DNA from: Ptychodera flava
Taxonomy: Eukaryota; Hemichordata; Enteropneusta; Ptychoderidae
DNA length: 64,000 bases
Assembly (NCBI RefSeq): GCF_041260155.1
Contig: NC_091941.1
Coordinates: forward strand, 25,418,247-25,482,246
Direction of reading: 5' to 3'
Shown here: one piece after another, positions 51,201 through 63,770 of the stretch
How the letters are laid out: each line of letters starts with the position of its first letter
How positions within the stretch are numbered: position 1 is the first letter of the stretch
Program-made: the position numbers and the translations under genes
The notes under the pieces: model-generated
Databases searched by the model: none
Told to the model about the DNA's origin: nothing
What the model saw: the letters and a program-made list of their open reading frames with translations, nothing else

Positions 51201-52768
51201 ACTTAATCTAAACAGAAAATAATAACACACATTGGAAAATCAAGACGAGATCTTACAATTCATGTATATAGAACTAGCAGCTATTGTATAAATTGATGTA
51301 ATTTTTCGCATGAAATAACATAGACCATGTGCATTACTGTTATAGGCCTTTGCCATCGAGATTGAGACCCACCAGGCTGCCAAGGACCGGGTGGTGACCC
51401 AGGGTCAAGAGTTCAAAAGTTCACTGCCACAGACAAGCCAGTATTTGGAGAAGACTCTGGCTGTCATCGAGTCTCAGTGGGAACAGCTTCAGAATCAGAT
51501 TGATGTGCAGTACCAACAGATTGAGGATGCCCTGGGTGCACTGGAATCCAGCATTAGTGCCTCTGACTATGCCAGGGTATGTAGCAAGCGTGTAATAGTA
51601 AAATTAGAATACTGGCGTTTCATAATTTGTCCTCGACACTATCTATAACTTTTTAAGCTGTCCACACCCGATTCCCTGTAAACAGGTCTGCAATCACCAC
51701 TTATAAGAATGAATCTGGGCCTAACCCTAACTATTCAATCCAGACACCTAGACCACTTTTCTGGCTTATCTTTAGTCAGACACTGTGCTGTGAAGCATGG
51801 CATAAATCAAAAAACAAAATGGGATGGAAACACTGTGTGATATCTTTAACATGCAAGTGCATCATTTAATTGCAGAGGAATTCGTTTTTACAAAGTTCCA
51901 CGTTGTCAAACCTTCATCATGTCATCATCTCTCTTTTCTCATTGTGAAGGCGCCCTTTATTTCATTACTCACTCGCTGACACTTTGATGACGACAATGAT
52001 CTGCAAGTAAAATGTTTTCCCTTTGTGAAACCATTGACTTCCCAAGTTGGGCATTGTTTTAGATTGTCTACAAAGTTTTTTTTACCCCATCCACTCAGAA
52101 TGAGTAATTAGTGTTTCACATCAAATGTTGTTGGTCCATTTCAAGCATTGGTCACCTTCAGTGTGATGTCTCACTTCACTTTTCATCTTTGGTATTTACG
52201 AATGTCGTCATCATCGTTTTCGCGTGTTTGTTTCTCTTGACAGGTTGTCAGTCCACTGTCAATGGAACAAACGCGAGATGCAGTGGACCATCTCACCTTC
52301 AAGCTTCACAGCAAGAAGAGAAAGAACTCGCCCATGGCTAGTCAGATCTCGGCATTGAACAAACAACTGGAGACGTTCAGCAACGGACAAAGGTTCGTCA
52401 ACAATGCAGAGCACTCTCTTGTTTCAGTATCTGTGTACTTTTAGCACGGTGTTTTCTCTTCAGCATCCGGCATGTTAAAGTGTCATCAGCTGTAATGTTT
52501 GATGTGGTGTCCATTGTATTTGTTCTGTTTGTGAAATTGATTTTCTCACTATGCTCCTACAATCATCTTGAAATGCCTTCAGTGTTCAAGTTGGCAACAC
52601 AACCTGGCGGTACATTTATGTGTGTGATGATGTCTAATGTTATAATTGACAACTTCATTCTAGTCTGTGCTAGAATTCATTTGTCAACTATAACGTTGTA
52701 TGTTACCCATAATGTGTTGAGTTGAGATATGCATGCATGCATACATGCATACATGCATGCATTCATCT

Positions 52769-52819
<51 letters not shown>

Positions 52820-53053
52820 CATACATACATACATACATACATACATACATACATAGTACATAGTATACATACATACATACATACATACATGTATACATAC
52901 ATACATACATACGTACATACATAAGTACATACATACATACATTCATACATACATACATACATACATACATACATACATACATACATACATACATACATAC
53001 ATACATACATACATACATACATACATACATACATAGTACATAGTATACATACA

Positions 53054-53087
<34 letters not shown>

Positions 53088-56000
53088 CGTACGTACGTAA
53101 GTACATACATACATACATACATACATACATACATACATACATACATACATACATACATACATACATGTATACATACATACATACATACGTACGTACATAC
53201 ATACATACATACATACATAGTACTACATACATACATGTACATACATACATACATAGTACATACATACATACATACATACATACATACATACATACATACA
53301 TAGTACTACATACATACATACATAAATACATACATACATACATACATACATACATACATAGTACTTCATACATACATACATACATACATACATAGTACAT
53401 ACATACATACATACATACATACATACATACATACATACATACATACATACATACTCTGTATATCAACATATTTTAAGAAGGAAAAAAAGAAAATACACTT
53501 TTTTCCTGTTTAAAAAAGAATGACAGTATTAAAGAACATGTCATGTGTTACAGTTTTTGTCCCTTTGAAGAAAGGAGTGGAAAAAAGAATGCCTTTTATA
53601 ACTGGCGTATTGTAATGGATCATTTGTTGATATTTGTTTGTTTACCACTGCATGGACAGAGCTTATCCAGCTGTCTCCTTTGATGTTACATTTTGATTGA
53701 TTGTACCTTCCAGTTATAAACATGCGTAAGCTGTGACAGATGTTACCAGGGAAAAATAGTTTTTATGGTTGTTTTTTTGGTTTTGTTTACTTTAGTTTTG
53801 ACTCCATCCTGAACGGTAGCACTGTGGACACAGTCGATCATGATGACAATGGCGACAACACCGGTGACTCGTCCGACGCCAGTCAGGTTGTCGGCGAGTT
53901 CGAGGGACAATGTCAGGAGATGTTCGATTTCCTGAATGAAATGCAGCTGGTCATCACGGAGAAAGACTCCGATGTCCTGGTTAATCAGAAATACTACAAA
54001 GAAATCTGCAAGGTAGGTTTTGTTTACGCCTCAGGTTAGCAGTTAGCGAGGTACAATGCAGAGTGAATATCAAATGTCGTCGGGAATTCAAGCACAAAAT
54101 TCATCGGAAACTCCATTCTGATGATAAAATGATCAATGTTTTAATTGTGAAAAGCCCTTCACCATACGCTGACATTTTGTACATGAGAGAAATTATCATG
54201 TCTTATACCGCAGCATTTAAAAACCAGGACCAGGTTTTGTGTAGGGAAAATGCCAGTACTTATTGCACTATTTAACTGGGAACATGACAGCAGGATTCTA
54301 GTTTTTATGTGTCAGTATTTTCCCCTGCCCGGCATTGCAGGCAGCCACTATTTGCCTCCAGCAGTGTCAGTCTATTTGTGAAAGACTGATTTTAGTTCAA
54401 TACTCTAGATTGTTTCCAGAACACAGTGTTGCTTCTCCTGAATGACAACTGTGTAATAGTATTTTTTGTAATTGTATTTTTTGTCTGGCGTTTAACATTG
54501 CTTTGAAGAAATTACTGTATTGCAAAATTTTACATTTCTAGCGATGTCAAGAAATGTCTTTTTTGATGCGTGCATTTCACGACGTATTCAAACGAAAACT
54601 TGTGCATTTCTATTGATCACAGGAGTACAAGCATGAAATGGACGACCTTGAGGTCACGCGTAGGACACTCAACTCAAAGGGCCACCGTCTGATGACGACC
54701 TACCCAAACCTCACCTCAGAGATCACCTCCAAGTTGTCCGACATCAACGAGAAGTGGGACCACCTCCACGATCACGTCATCGTGGAGTCGACCTCTTCAA
54801 CTCCCAGTGGTAGTCCATCCAGCATGCTTGGGGAGCTGGATGAAATTCTGGTGAGACTCCGGGTTTGGCTCAATGATGTTGAATGTCAACTGTTCAATGT
54901 CAACTACAACAAATGCTTGAACTCTGCAGATGTGTCCGAGTTGGAGAAGAAGCTAGAAGAGCACCAGGTGGGTTTCCTGTTACTATGCTAATGACATGCA
55001 AATATTTATTATTTACATATTTTACCAAGAATTTGTGCTCTATCTTTTACAATTAACAGCTGACTTTGTTACATTGATAAGAGTGGGCAGATCTCTGAGA
55101 AATTATAAGAGATTATATTTTTCTAATTTCAAATTTTTTTCAAGTGTGTTGGCAAATGGTAAAGAACCCCTTAAATTCAGTCAGTGTTTACTAATTTGTT
55201 TTTAACTAAGAAGGGAACTTTACCAAGCCCTAAAAAAGAGCTGATAATATTACATTGTTTCGAACACGGTGCATTGAGTTTCAAAGCCTCACCAAGGCTA
55301 ATGACAGAACACACTTCCTGTGTGCCTGTAGGGAGAGCAGGAAAAATAATAAGCTGTGAAGACATTGCACTGACACTGTTCTTTTGCCCACACTGTACTT
55401 TCTAATCAATATTGACATCATTATCATCACTGCCTACATGCACAGGCTTTGCAGGCCGATATAGAGAAGCACGCCCGTGGAGTGACAGCAGTACTGACGC
55501 TCTGTGATATCCTGCAAGATGACACAAGGGCGTGTAACACAGAGAAAGACAAAAAGACTCTGGAGTTGGCCGCAATCAACCTGGACAGGAGATGGCAGGC
55601 TATTCTGCTTCAAGCCATTGATTTGCGGAGTAAATTGGAGGAGAAAGTCAAAGCACATAAGGTATATAGCCACAACCTGATTTGTACTGGTCATCTTTTT
55701 GTAGAAATCAAAATTTTATAATTAGCAGCCTTTCAACATAGCTCAGAAGAAACTATGAACAGTTGCAATAAATTGCAATTTCCTTGCTGTTGGCTCAAGT
55801 GTGAGATGTTGTATGCTTTTCACGAGTGACATGCCAAGTAACGTCCTATCAGAACATGTGATGTACAGGATCTAGTGGCTACCCAATGTGTAAGTGATTG
55901 AATGTATGGCGCCCTCTGTGATAGAAACTAAAGTGTTTCTAACGCAGGTTCGTTATGTAAGGAGTTAAACAATTTTCCTTTTAATTTCAGGGAAGTGCAG

Positions 56001-59000
56001 AGGGATTGGATCAGAACAGCGCGCCACAGTTGAATGATGCTGGTCCAAGTACTGCCTCAGCGACATGCAGTGTCACAGTAGAAAAAACAGCTGATAGTGT
56101 GTTCGGCCCCATTGAAAGAGCGTCAGCCCTGTTGACGCCAAGCAAGATTGTGGAGGGATTGGTGGACTACGAATACGACTGCAACCAGATGATGGAGAAT
56201 GAAGATCTCCTGATGGTCCGGAAGGCCTTTTCTGAAAATGACGCATTCAGCGTCAGCGATATTTCTGATATCACAGTAGACGATGAACTTCTGTTTGATG
56301 ACGTTCTGCTGATGAAAGACCAGGAAGATGATGAGTCCTCGCTGGAAAGAGAACTCCAGTTTGATGATGAGGATATCTTTGATGAGTCTGGTCATTTTGC
56401 TGATGAGACATTCCCACCGGAAGATGATATCTTTCCAATGGAGGACATCAGCCAGGAAGACATGGATAAAGTGCAGAAGATGAGAGACTTGGCATCGAAG
56501 AGACAGAAGAAGGTGAAGAAGCCAGGCAAGAGAAAGGACAGCAGCGAGGAGGAGGAGAAAGAAGTGAAGACGAAGAAGAAGAACAAAAAGAAAAAGAAGA
56601 AGAAGTCCAAGGGACATGGGAAGTTTCCTTCCATCAAAGCTGACCCAGATATAAAAGTGGTTGATGGGAAGCTGAAGTTTGCAGAGGACTACCTCAGTAA
56701 GTCTCCGATGAGTGGTAGGAGTTCATCGCATTTATCCCATGGCAACTTTGGCAGACCAACACAGAGGAAGAGCAGAAGCAGCAGCTGCAGTAGCAGTCCT
56801 AGAGATGAAGTGAAAATCGTGAAACCGCAAACCAGTGTCTTTCGCAAGCACCAGCAGATTGAAGAGAAGTTTCCGAAGAGCGTCGATGCTGTTACCAAGG
56901 CCGTCGAGGAAGCACTCGAAGCTCTGATGCCTCACAGGCTAAATCGTCGGGAGAAGCCGACTGAGTGTGAATTGGCAGATATTGAAGCTGATGAAGCCAG
57001 AATGTGGGAAGTGTTAAGCCAAGGGAGAGGCGATGGATTTGCCACAAGTCTCATGACACCGGAAGGTAGCCCAGGTAGTCTAAATATCAACAGAAGTCAG
57101 TCTCTGAGTTCATGCAGTCCACGTAGCGAAGGTAGTTTCTCATCATACAGTTTGAGTCCCTGTATCGAGCAAGCCAAGATGGCATTAGAAGATGAACATG
57201 ATGTCGCATTAAGCGAGGAAGAGTTGGAGACTCCAACAACCAGAGTTGTGAGCAAAGACCGTCACGATGACAATGATATGGTGGATGGCATATTCCAACT
57301 TGACCTCAGCGATGAGGAGGAGGAAGATTACGAGCAATATGTCTTCAGAGATGTCACCGTCTACAGTCCCATTGAGAATATCCTCAGCGAGAGCCTGAAG
57401 CTTGAGTTGAATTTCATTGATTCCCAGTTCCAAGATGTTGCAGCGGAGGTCGCGAAAGCCGAGACGCAGATGTTTGATGAGATGCTGTCAAAGGGAATGC
57501 TAGAACAGCAAGGCCAGTCTCAGAGCAAGCCTGAAGGTGACACCGGAGATGAAGATCTGAAGAGTGGTTTACATTGTACGAGAGATGAAGATGTCAAACC
57601 AACAGATGGTGTAATTCAAAGATTGGATAATAAAGGTGCCAGAAAGAGAAAATTGTTCCCGTCTTTACTCTGTGAAGATGATCGTGATACTGAGTCAAAA
57701 ATGCCCATCAAACAAACAACCAAATTCTTTCCTTCGCTGATCGACACCGTTGAAGAACAAGGCCACAAGGCTTCTGCTCCAGAGATTGCAGTGCAACCAA
57801 TTGTGTGGACTCCTCCAAGTGTGAAGATTGAATGTGTTGATGATGTCAAGAAGGAGGCAAAGAGGAAGGTGGATCTCAAACTTCCCAAAGCCATAACCAT
57901 GGCGAGAGACAGTGATGAGCCAGAGGATGGGGAAAGGATGGTGATCTATCCCCTGTTATCAACTCCCAGGACGCCAATCTTTTCACCAGGCAGTGAAGAT
58001 GGTGAGACGATGGTCATCTACCCACTCCTTTGCACACCGAGAACACCAGTTGCTTCACCCTTATGTCTTGATGGTGAGAAAGTGTCAGGAAGTCAGTTTT
58101 TAACAACTCCGAGAGCATCTGTTAATGTGTCATTTTCAGCTGCTGGTGTTACTGAAGCCTATCCGTCTTCAAAGGCTCCCTCATTATCCTTCAAGCCGGC
58201 AACTGAAAAGGAGGAAGCAGAGATCCTGGCTGCTCTTGTAGGTGAAGAAAGGCTGGAAAAGGAGCAGAGTGGGAAGGAGTTGTCTGTTGCTCCACCACTC
58301 GTCAAGAGCACAGATCAATTTGAGTACCCAAAGACACCCAAAACACCGAGCTCTCCCTGCGTCAGTCCCTGGACGACTCCCAGACTGCGCGCTCCTCAGC
58401 CCCCTTCCCCCAGAGACCCTTTGAGTGAAGTGATTCAAAGAGATTGTGTTGTGAACAGATGTGAAGGTGACGGTAGCAGTGCAGAGGAAAACAGTCCAAT
58501 AGGTGAAGCTACACCTGCAGTAGTGGAGAAAATGGCAAATAGCATGGTGGTCAGTGATGGTTCAACTGGTATCATCACAGAGAAGTTGGAGTCTGATTGG
58601 GATGCAGACAGCGATGTCAGCATTGCCGATGTGAATTCCAACTCGATGGAAAGCCTGCTGACCAGCGAATGGTCCAGCAAGTCTCTGAATGTTGGTGATG
58701 GTTTTGAGTTTCAGACTTTGTCGTTTGACCAATCATGTGAAGAAGTCGCCAAACAGGTGAATGTGGAAGAGTCCCTTTCCCAACAGAAGGAAGTTTCTGA
58801 TGTCGCGTCACAACTCAGTGGTAGTGGTACTACCGAATGGCAAGAAGAAATCCAAGAAATTTTGTCCGAAACTCAAGATTTGTCCATCAGTGACATATCA
58901 TACGCCATGGAGGACTCTTGGAGTGAAGATTTGATGAGAACCGGGGATTCTGAGAAGCCAAGCGATGCGAGCCACCACCATCTCAACATCTCAGCCTCGC

Positions 59001-61346
59001 CGGCGTTCTGCTCCTACATAGCTGACCTGGCTGAGGCCTGTGTCTTGGGTGAGCTCAGCGTGAAATTGCAGCGGTCTCACAGGAAGCTGCTTTCCACCAT
59101 TCCCAAGAGCCAGAGAGCTGAGAGCAGTCGGGTTGACGGAGATGATGGCAGTGGATTCTTTGGTGATGTATCAAGCATTGAGGATGGCAACGGGCTAGGT
59201 TCCTCCTATTTGGATTATCTTGGTTCTGACACTGATGATAAGGCTGCTTGTAATGATGTAAGGTTTGATGATGATGGTGATGATGATGGCCACTCTGGGA
59301 ATATATCAAATGAGCGTAAGTTCGCATCTGTCAATCCAATGTCGACTTTTATCAGCACGGTCGGTTACCATGGAGACGACGACAATTCTGATGATGGTAG
59401 TGTGAGCTATGAGGGAAGTGACAGCGAAGATGATGGTTGGTTTGATGCCAGTGATGCAGAGAGGAACCCAGATGAGGAAGATGATGATGATGATGATGCA
59501 GAAGAAGAAGCCCTGATGGAGGCCTTGCAGAATGTGCTCCAAATGGATAGTGATGAAGACAATGATGAGGTAATTCATAAAATTCATCAAAAAACAAATT
59601 TTGATTATTTTAGACTTCTTGTCAATGTCACAAAAATATGAATATTCTTGTGGTGAAGTTCAAAAAATAGGATCATTATTATGTGTGGTGTCACTGACAC
59701 GGATCATTATTGATTTTCTGAACAGAGAGAAATGAAAGATGGAGATAAGGATGGTGCTGTCACGGCAACATTAGGTGCAGATTACAAGAATGAGCAAGAT
59801 GACGATGGGAGCGATCTGCAAGACAGTGGTAGATTCTCAGCCACTCAGAGCACCAAGGTAAATATTGCTGTCTTTTCCCTTCATGTGTATGATGGATGGA
59901 AAATTTCAGTTTCCTTCACACGGAACTGAAACAGTTAAAAACATGACACTTGTATATAATATGTATCAAGCAAGCAGATCACAATATCAAGTCTGAAAGG
60001 AACTGAAAGCAATATTTATGTACGATTATTAAAACAAATATTTGTTTGTGATGGAAAGCTTATAGTGACAAAGGTTATCTCCAGTTTATATTGTGTTGAT
60101 AATAAGATCACGATATTTTCATTTCTACTTGACCAGTGGAACAAGTGTAACATTTCATGTAAGTCCTTATGCTGAATGGTGTTTACTTTGTCCAATTTCA
60201 TGTCATTTCGATGCTGACGATCATTCAATCAGCATTGCTAGTGTTACCATTGAACGCGGCAAATTCTGTTTTTATCTGCCAGAAATTTTCTGTTAAAAAT
60301 TTTGACCTTTTCCAGATTTTCTCAAATTTCCCTTGAATTCTTACTTATTAGAGGCTCTGATTTATTCACAACTTAAGTTACCTGTAGGTAAATAGAACCT
60401 AGGAAAAAAATGTTTCTTTTTGAGTTTGTGTGATTGTATGCTGTGAACTCTTAAAAACGTGTGTTCATTTGTGTGTAGATTTTTGTAGGAGAGTTTAAAT
60501 TTTTATTGTGTGCTGGAGAGAAGTCCGTAGATTAGATTGCAGATCCTGATTAACCCCATCACCACCATGGTTTTGCCCAAACCCATTGTTATCAGTGGTG
60601 ATCGTGGACCTGTTTACAGGGAATTAGGGGGTGAACAGATTAATATACAGGGTTTAACCCTGTTTCTCCCAAGTTGCCGTTTGTCTATGGAGCCTAATAG
60701 AAAGAGGCCTAACTTCTTACTTTTGCATTTTGTAATTTTGCAGAGTGAGACTGATTCCTGCGATGGTAGTCCCATAGATACGTCGACCCCGCTTGTTCTA
60801 CGCAGAGTCGACAGGTTGCTGCCGTCCATTCAGGAATTTGTCATCCCAGTCAGTAGGTTCTCTGAAGAAGAAGAAGGAGATGAGAGTGAGTTGTGTGTCA
60901 CTGCAGCCGGCGAGAGCTTTTCTGCAGTAACAGATGTCAAGACGCGGCCGCTTGAGGTTGGGAATCAGTCGAGCGTGGAGTCAAGTGATAGCCAAAGCCT
61001 GATGCCGGAGTGGTCATCATCACCGAAGACTGTACTTGACAAGTCTCAACAGACAGACATCAGCCTGGTTTGTATGGACGACGACGATGCAGAGGCCCCT
61101 GACGATGCGATCTTTGACACGGTGAGCATGACCTCACCACGAAAGTCGTTCTGGCATCGCGTCCTCCGCATAGCCATTCCAATCTATCTCATCCTCATGT
61201 TGTTTTCCTTCATCGTGATAGTGTTGCCCACCATCATTGAGAATCTAGAAGGTGAATGTAGCTTCTCCCTGACCGACCAGTTGCTCTTCAGTAGCTTGTC
61301 CTGGGAGCCTGTCCTCAAGTACGTGAAAGGACCCCCACCTGTCTAA
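48012..61346 (+). CDS. KASH-domain spectrin-repeat protein (nesprin-like)
   Basis: Ten coding exons give 1957 residues: 48012-48290, 49249-49371, 51346-51576, 52244-52392, 53796-54012, 54623-54967, 55446-55661, 55991-59569, 59726-59857 and 60744-61346. All junctions are GT-AG and keep frame; only the exon 4/5 junction is not phase 0. Three spectrin-like repeats lie at about residues 80-200, 288-390 and 405-520, with the usual Trp in helices A and C (SEWLND, SQWEQL, EKWDHL, RVWLND, RRWQAI). Residues 521-1757 are acidic, Ser/Thr/Pro-rich and probably disordered. Residues 1891-1957 form a KASH domain: basic FWHRVLR, one membrane span, a short lumenal tail and terminal PPPV. KASH proteins are tail-anchored in the outer nuclear membrane and bind SUN trimers, linking the nucleus to the cytoskeleton. 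There is no calponin-homology pair, so this is a short isoform or a short family member. Vertebrate nesprin tails end YTNGPPPL/T; here the tail is YVKGPPPV. Confidence 0.9.
49249..49371 (+). CDS. KASH gene exon 2
   Basis: Phase 0 on both sides. Acceptor CATTTTCAG, donor GTGAGT. Codes helix A of spectrin repeat 1, including DQLSEWLNDIV; residues 94-134. Confidence 0.88.
49372..51345. other. KASH gene intron 2
   Basis: A 1.97-kb intron without repeats or recognisable features; phase 0. Confidence 0.7.
51346..51576 (+). CDS. KASH gene exon 3
   Basis: Acceptor TGTTATAG, donor GTATGT. Codes helices B and C of spectrin repeat 1 (ETHQAAKDRV, then ESQWEQLQNQID); residues 135-211. Confidence 0.9.
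52244..52392 (+). CDS. KASH gene exon 4
   Basis: Acceptor CTCTTGACAG, donor GTTCGT. Codes VVSPLSMEQTRDAV and a Lys-rich helix; residues 212-260 plus two bases of a split Ser codon. Confidence 0.85.
52736..53455. repeat. GATA and CATA tetranucleotide microsatellite in intron 4
   Basis: GATA units at about 52767-52818 are followed by some 640 bases of CATA units broken by CATAGTA, CATGTA and CGTACG variants. The variants recur in blocks (CATAGTACATAGTATACATA occurs near 52852 and 53032), showing segmental expansion. Long open frames on both strands are artefacts. Confidence 0.97.
53796..54012 (+). CDS. KASH gene exon 5
   Basis: Acceptor TTTACTTTAG, donor GTAGGT. An Asp/Asn-rich linker (DHDDNGDNTGD) is followed by the start of spectrin repeat 2 (EMFDFLNEMQ); residues 261-333. 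Confidence 0.88.
54623..54967 (+). CDS. KASH gene exon 6
   Basis: Acceptor TTGATCACAG, donor GTGGGT. Completes spectrin repeat 2 (INEKWDHLHD) and starts repeat 3 (EILVRLRVWLNDVE) after a Ser/Pro linker; residues 334-448. Confidence 0.9.
55446..55661 (+). CDS. KASH gene exon 7
   Basis: Acceptor CATGCACAG, donor GTATAT. Codes helices B and C of spectrin repeat 3, including NLDRRWQAILLQAID; residues 449-520. Confidence 0.9.
55991..59569 (+). CDS. KASH gene exon 8, large disordered acidic region
   Basis: A single 1193-codon exon (residues 521-1713), acceptor TTAATTTCAG, donor GTAATT. It is rich in Asp, Glu and Ser with SP/TP sites. Landmarks are an acidic stretch with many DD/EE pairs (about 600-690), a poly-Lys tract near residues 710-735 that could act as a basic targeting signal, three 24-residue repeats at residues 1166-1237, a KTPKTPSSP proline region near 1300, and a run of Asp residues near the end (EEDDDDDDAEEE). 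No folded domain is evident. The reading frame continues past the donor for 24 codons, so the donor rather than the stop defines the exon end. Confidence 0.92.
57926..58141 (+). repeat. Three 24-codon repeats inside exon 8
   Basis: Exact 72-base period starting at 57926, 57998 and 58070. Units 1 and 2 read DGE.MVIYPLL.TPRTP..SP, while unit 3 keeps DGE, the TTPR core and spacing but has lost MVIYPLL. The TPRTP core is a plausible proline-directed phosphorylation site. Confidence 0.85.
59726..59857 (+). CDS. KASH gene exon 9
   Basis: Acceptor TTCTGAACAG, donor GTAAAT. A short acidic linker exon (REMKDGDKDG, then NEQDDDGSD); residues 1714-1757. Being phase 0 on both sides it could be skipped without changing frame. 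Confidence 0.82.
60744..61346 (+). CDS. KASH gene exon 10, KASH domain
   Basis: Acceptor TAATTTTGCAG. Residues 1758-1957. A Ser/Glu-rich linker leads to SFWHRVLRIA, a membrane span of about 22 residues (about 1898-1919), and a lumenal tail GECSFSLTDQ...LKYVKGPPPV. The terminal PPPX is the SUN-binding signature. The single lumenal Cys is at position -28 counted from the last residue (0), not the -23 position used by vertebrate nesprins 1 and 2 for the disulfide with SUN. Confidence 0.93.
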   Translation, partial: SETDSCDGSPIDTSTPLVLRRVDRLLPSIQEFVIPVSRFSEEEEGDESELCVTAAGESFSAVTDVKTRPLEVGNQSSVESSDSQSLMPEWSSSPKTVLDKSQQTDISLVCMDDDDAEAPDDAIFDTVSMTSPRKSFWHRVLRIAIPIYLILMLFSFIVIVLPTIIENLEGECSFSLTDQLLFSSLSWEPVLKYVKGPPPV

Positions 61347-63700
61347 AAGTGGTTTGGACCGAGTTGTCCACATGTTATCAACTTGCAGCTCCACCGTTTC
61401 TTCATATCTAAATATTATAATGCACTCATTCATTACAGAACTTTTTATCAAGTATAATGATGTAAACTTTCCTAACACATATATCACAAAACTTTCTTAC
61501 TTTATTTTAGAGTTTCTGTTATCAGTAATTTCATGCAGGATAGAGTCATTTATAAGTAATGTGATTGATTTTTCAAATATGTAATTCTACCGGTGTAATT
61601 GTTGTCACTTGATTATGGACAGTGAGTGAATCATAGTTTGAACAGTGCTGTATAATGATTTCAACATTGAACCGTGACCTTTCAACCCAGATTCACCTCT
61701 CAACCCAAGAGGGACCACCTGTCAACCTAGATCCATCTTTCAATCATTGAGGGCTACCTTCAACCAAAAAGCGCTACCTTACAATCGAAATCCACCTTTC
61801 AATCCAAGAGGGCCACCTTTCAATGTGGATCCATCTCTCAGTCATTGAGGGCCGCCTTTCAATCAGGATCATCATTCAACCCTACCTTTCCAGTTCTTTG
61901 GCCTATGTGTAATGTGTGTGACTCACACTTTGACCTCGGCCACAATCAGAAGCCAGGCAGTTTCTTTACCATGTGTATCAACACAGCCAGTGTCCTCCGT
62001 CTTGAGAGGTTAAATTGGCCTCAAATTGGGCCATGATTGTGAATGCACAAAAAGGGCAGACGCCATGTCTGTCTCCAGTTAAACCTATGCTTTTGTTCAT
62101 ATCATTGAGCCAGCATTTTAATTCAACTTCTCAAACAATCACACACTTTGGTCTTTGTGGCCACTCTGTTTTGAAAGGTGTAAGTAGATGTAAAAGACTA
62201 TAAAACATAAGGTGGTAGGTGACAGGTAAATGTTGAAAATCATGGTAGATCTTTTACAGTTCCTTTCACAGCTGGCTAGTTCATCAACACATATCAAGGT
62301 AACGTAGGGTTAACACCATTAATCAACTTTTTATTGGTCTTGTTAGGCATGAAATATTAAACACTACTCCGGGTTTTTTTGGTGTAAGGTGAGAAAACTT
62401 TCAAGTAATTTAAGATCTGTAGTCGTAAATGATTTAAATGTATATGTAGCCCTGGTTTCAGTATCATCTGTACAAATTTGGGAATCAAAAAATAATTTTA
62501 GTCTCTGGGTGTTCGAAATATGTATTGTTTGCAATGTTTGACAAAGAATGAAATAGAAAAAAATACTTTGTTTCAAAAATGAAAAAACAAAGACCAAAAA
62601 ATACAAATTGGATGTTTGAAAAGAATGAAAAAACTACTTGTGATCAAAGATGAAAAAACATGATTAAAAGCTTTCTTAAAAAATTTTGCTGAAATGTCCA
62701 AGCTAGAATCATGCAGTACGAATTTTGATGTTTTATTAAACTAAAATTTATAAAACGGATGTAAAAAAGTTTTTCTAAAAGATGTAAAATAGCTTGAACG
62801 CGATTTGCTGTTTATTTTATCAACAAATGGTTTATTAAATGTTTATGACAGATTTTAAAAGCAAACCTTGAAAATGTACATCCAAAGAATTAAATCAGAA
62901 AAATGCATTTTTTTTAAAAAGACGAACATGAACAGACAATATATTGGCAAGCCCAGGGACTATTTTAAGAAAGAGACGACTGAAATACACAATTTTGATT
63001 GCCTAAATATTTGATAAAGTGACGTTACCATTTCTGAAACCAAAGTTTATACTTTTTTACATCAAGATGTGCAAAGTTTTATATATTTATGAAAGTGATG
63101 CAATATATGTTTATATATATATATTTAAAGATATATATATATATAACTTTTGTATGATAGCCTGTTTATAAGATGTATGTTTGTGTACTATGTATGATAA
63201 TTGTAAAAAAGTGGATTTTGATTCCTTGTACATTTTGTATGATAGATTTTATTTGTGTTCTGTGAAATTTTCTTTGTGAACAGTGAGAAATGTATATTTT
63301 TGTTTGTGTTATTTTGTATGTTTGTATTTCGATTTGTACATAATTTTGTGTTTATTGTTGAGAGATTGAATTTTTATGAAGAGACTTGAATGTAAGAACA
63401 GTGCAAATATTTTTTTTCTATTTATTTTGAAAGATTTATTTTTGTTTTAAAGAAAAAAAGAAGATGATATTACAACATGTTGTTGATTTGTAGTGCCTGA
63501 AACCCTTCTGGATGACAGCTTTGCTAGTAAATGCGCAAAGTGAACTGTTAAGTAGAGCGCCCTCTACAGGAGAGAAAAGAATACGGTACCTGCTCCCTTT
63601 TACTAAAACAAGCTTAAAGGCCACACGCAGTGCCCTTACAAGCACAATGCAAAAATTTTGTGTACCGGTGTAACTCAAGCTATATCTTGCAGAAAATCTT
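61347..63700 (+). other. 3' untranslated and flanking region of the KASH gene
   Basis: AT-rich and non-coding. No clear AATAAA was found; an ATTAAA variant lies near 62734. Contains the minisatellite below and several TATATA runs near 63110-63150. The transcript end is not determined. Confidence 0.4.
61676..61882 (+). repeat. About 20-bp minisatellite in the 3' region
   Basis: Ten or so degenerate units around CACCTTTCAATC alternate between an AAGAGGG or TTGAGGG ending and an AGATCCAT ending, giving a 40-base higher-order unit. It begins about 330 bases after the stop codon. Confidence 0.8.
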
Positions 63701-63770
63701 TGTTTTATGCCTTATGTTAGCAAATTCAAATCTGTTTGAGTAGGAGATATTTAGACTTTGCCAACTTTAA

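Noticed and set aside
52684-53469. Long open frames of alternating Met-Tyr-Val-Cys residues on the - strand and Thr-Tyr-Ile-His on the + strand
   Set aside because: They are translations of the CATA microsatellite, whose 12-base phase contains no stop.
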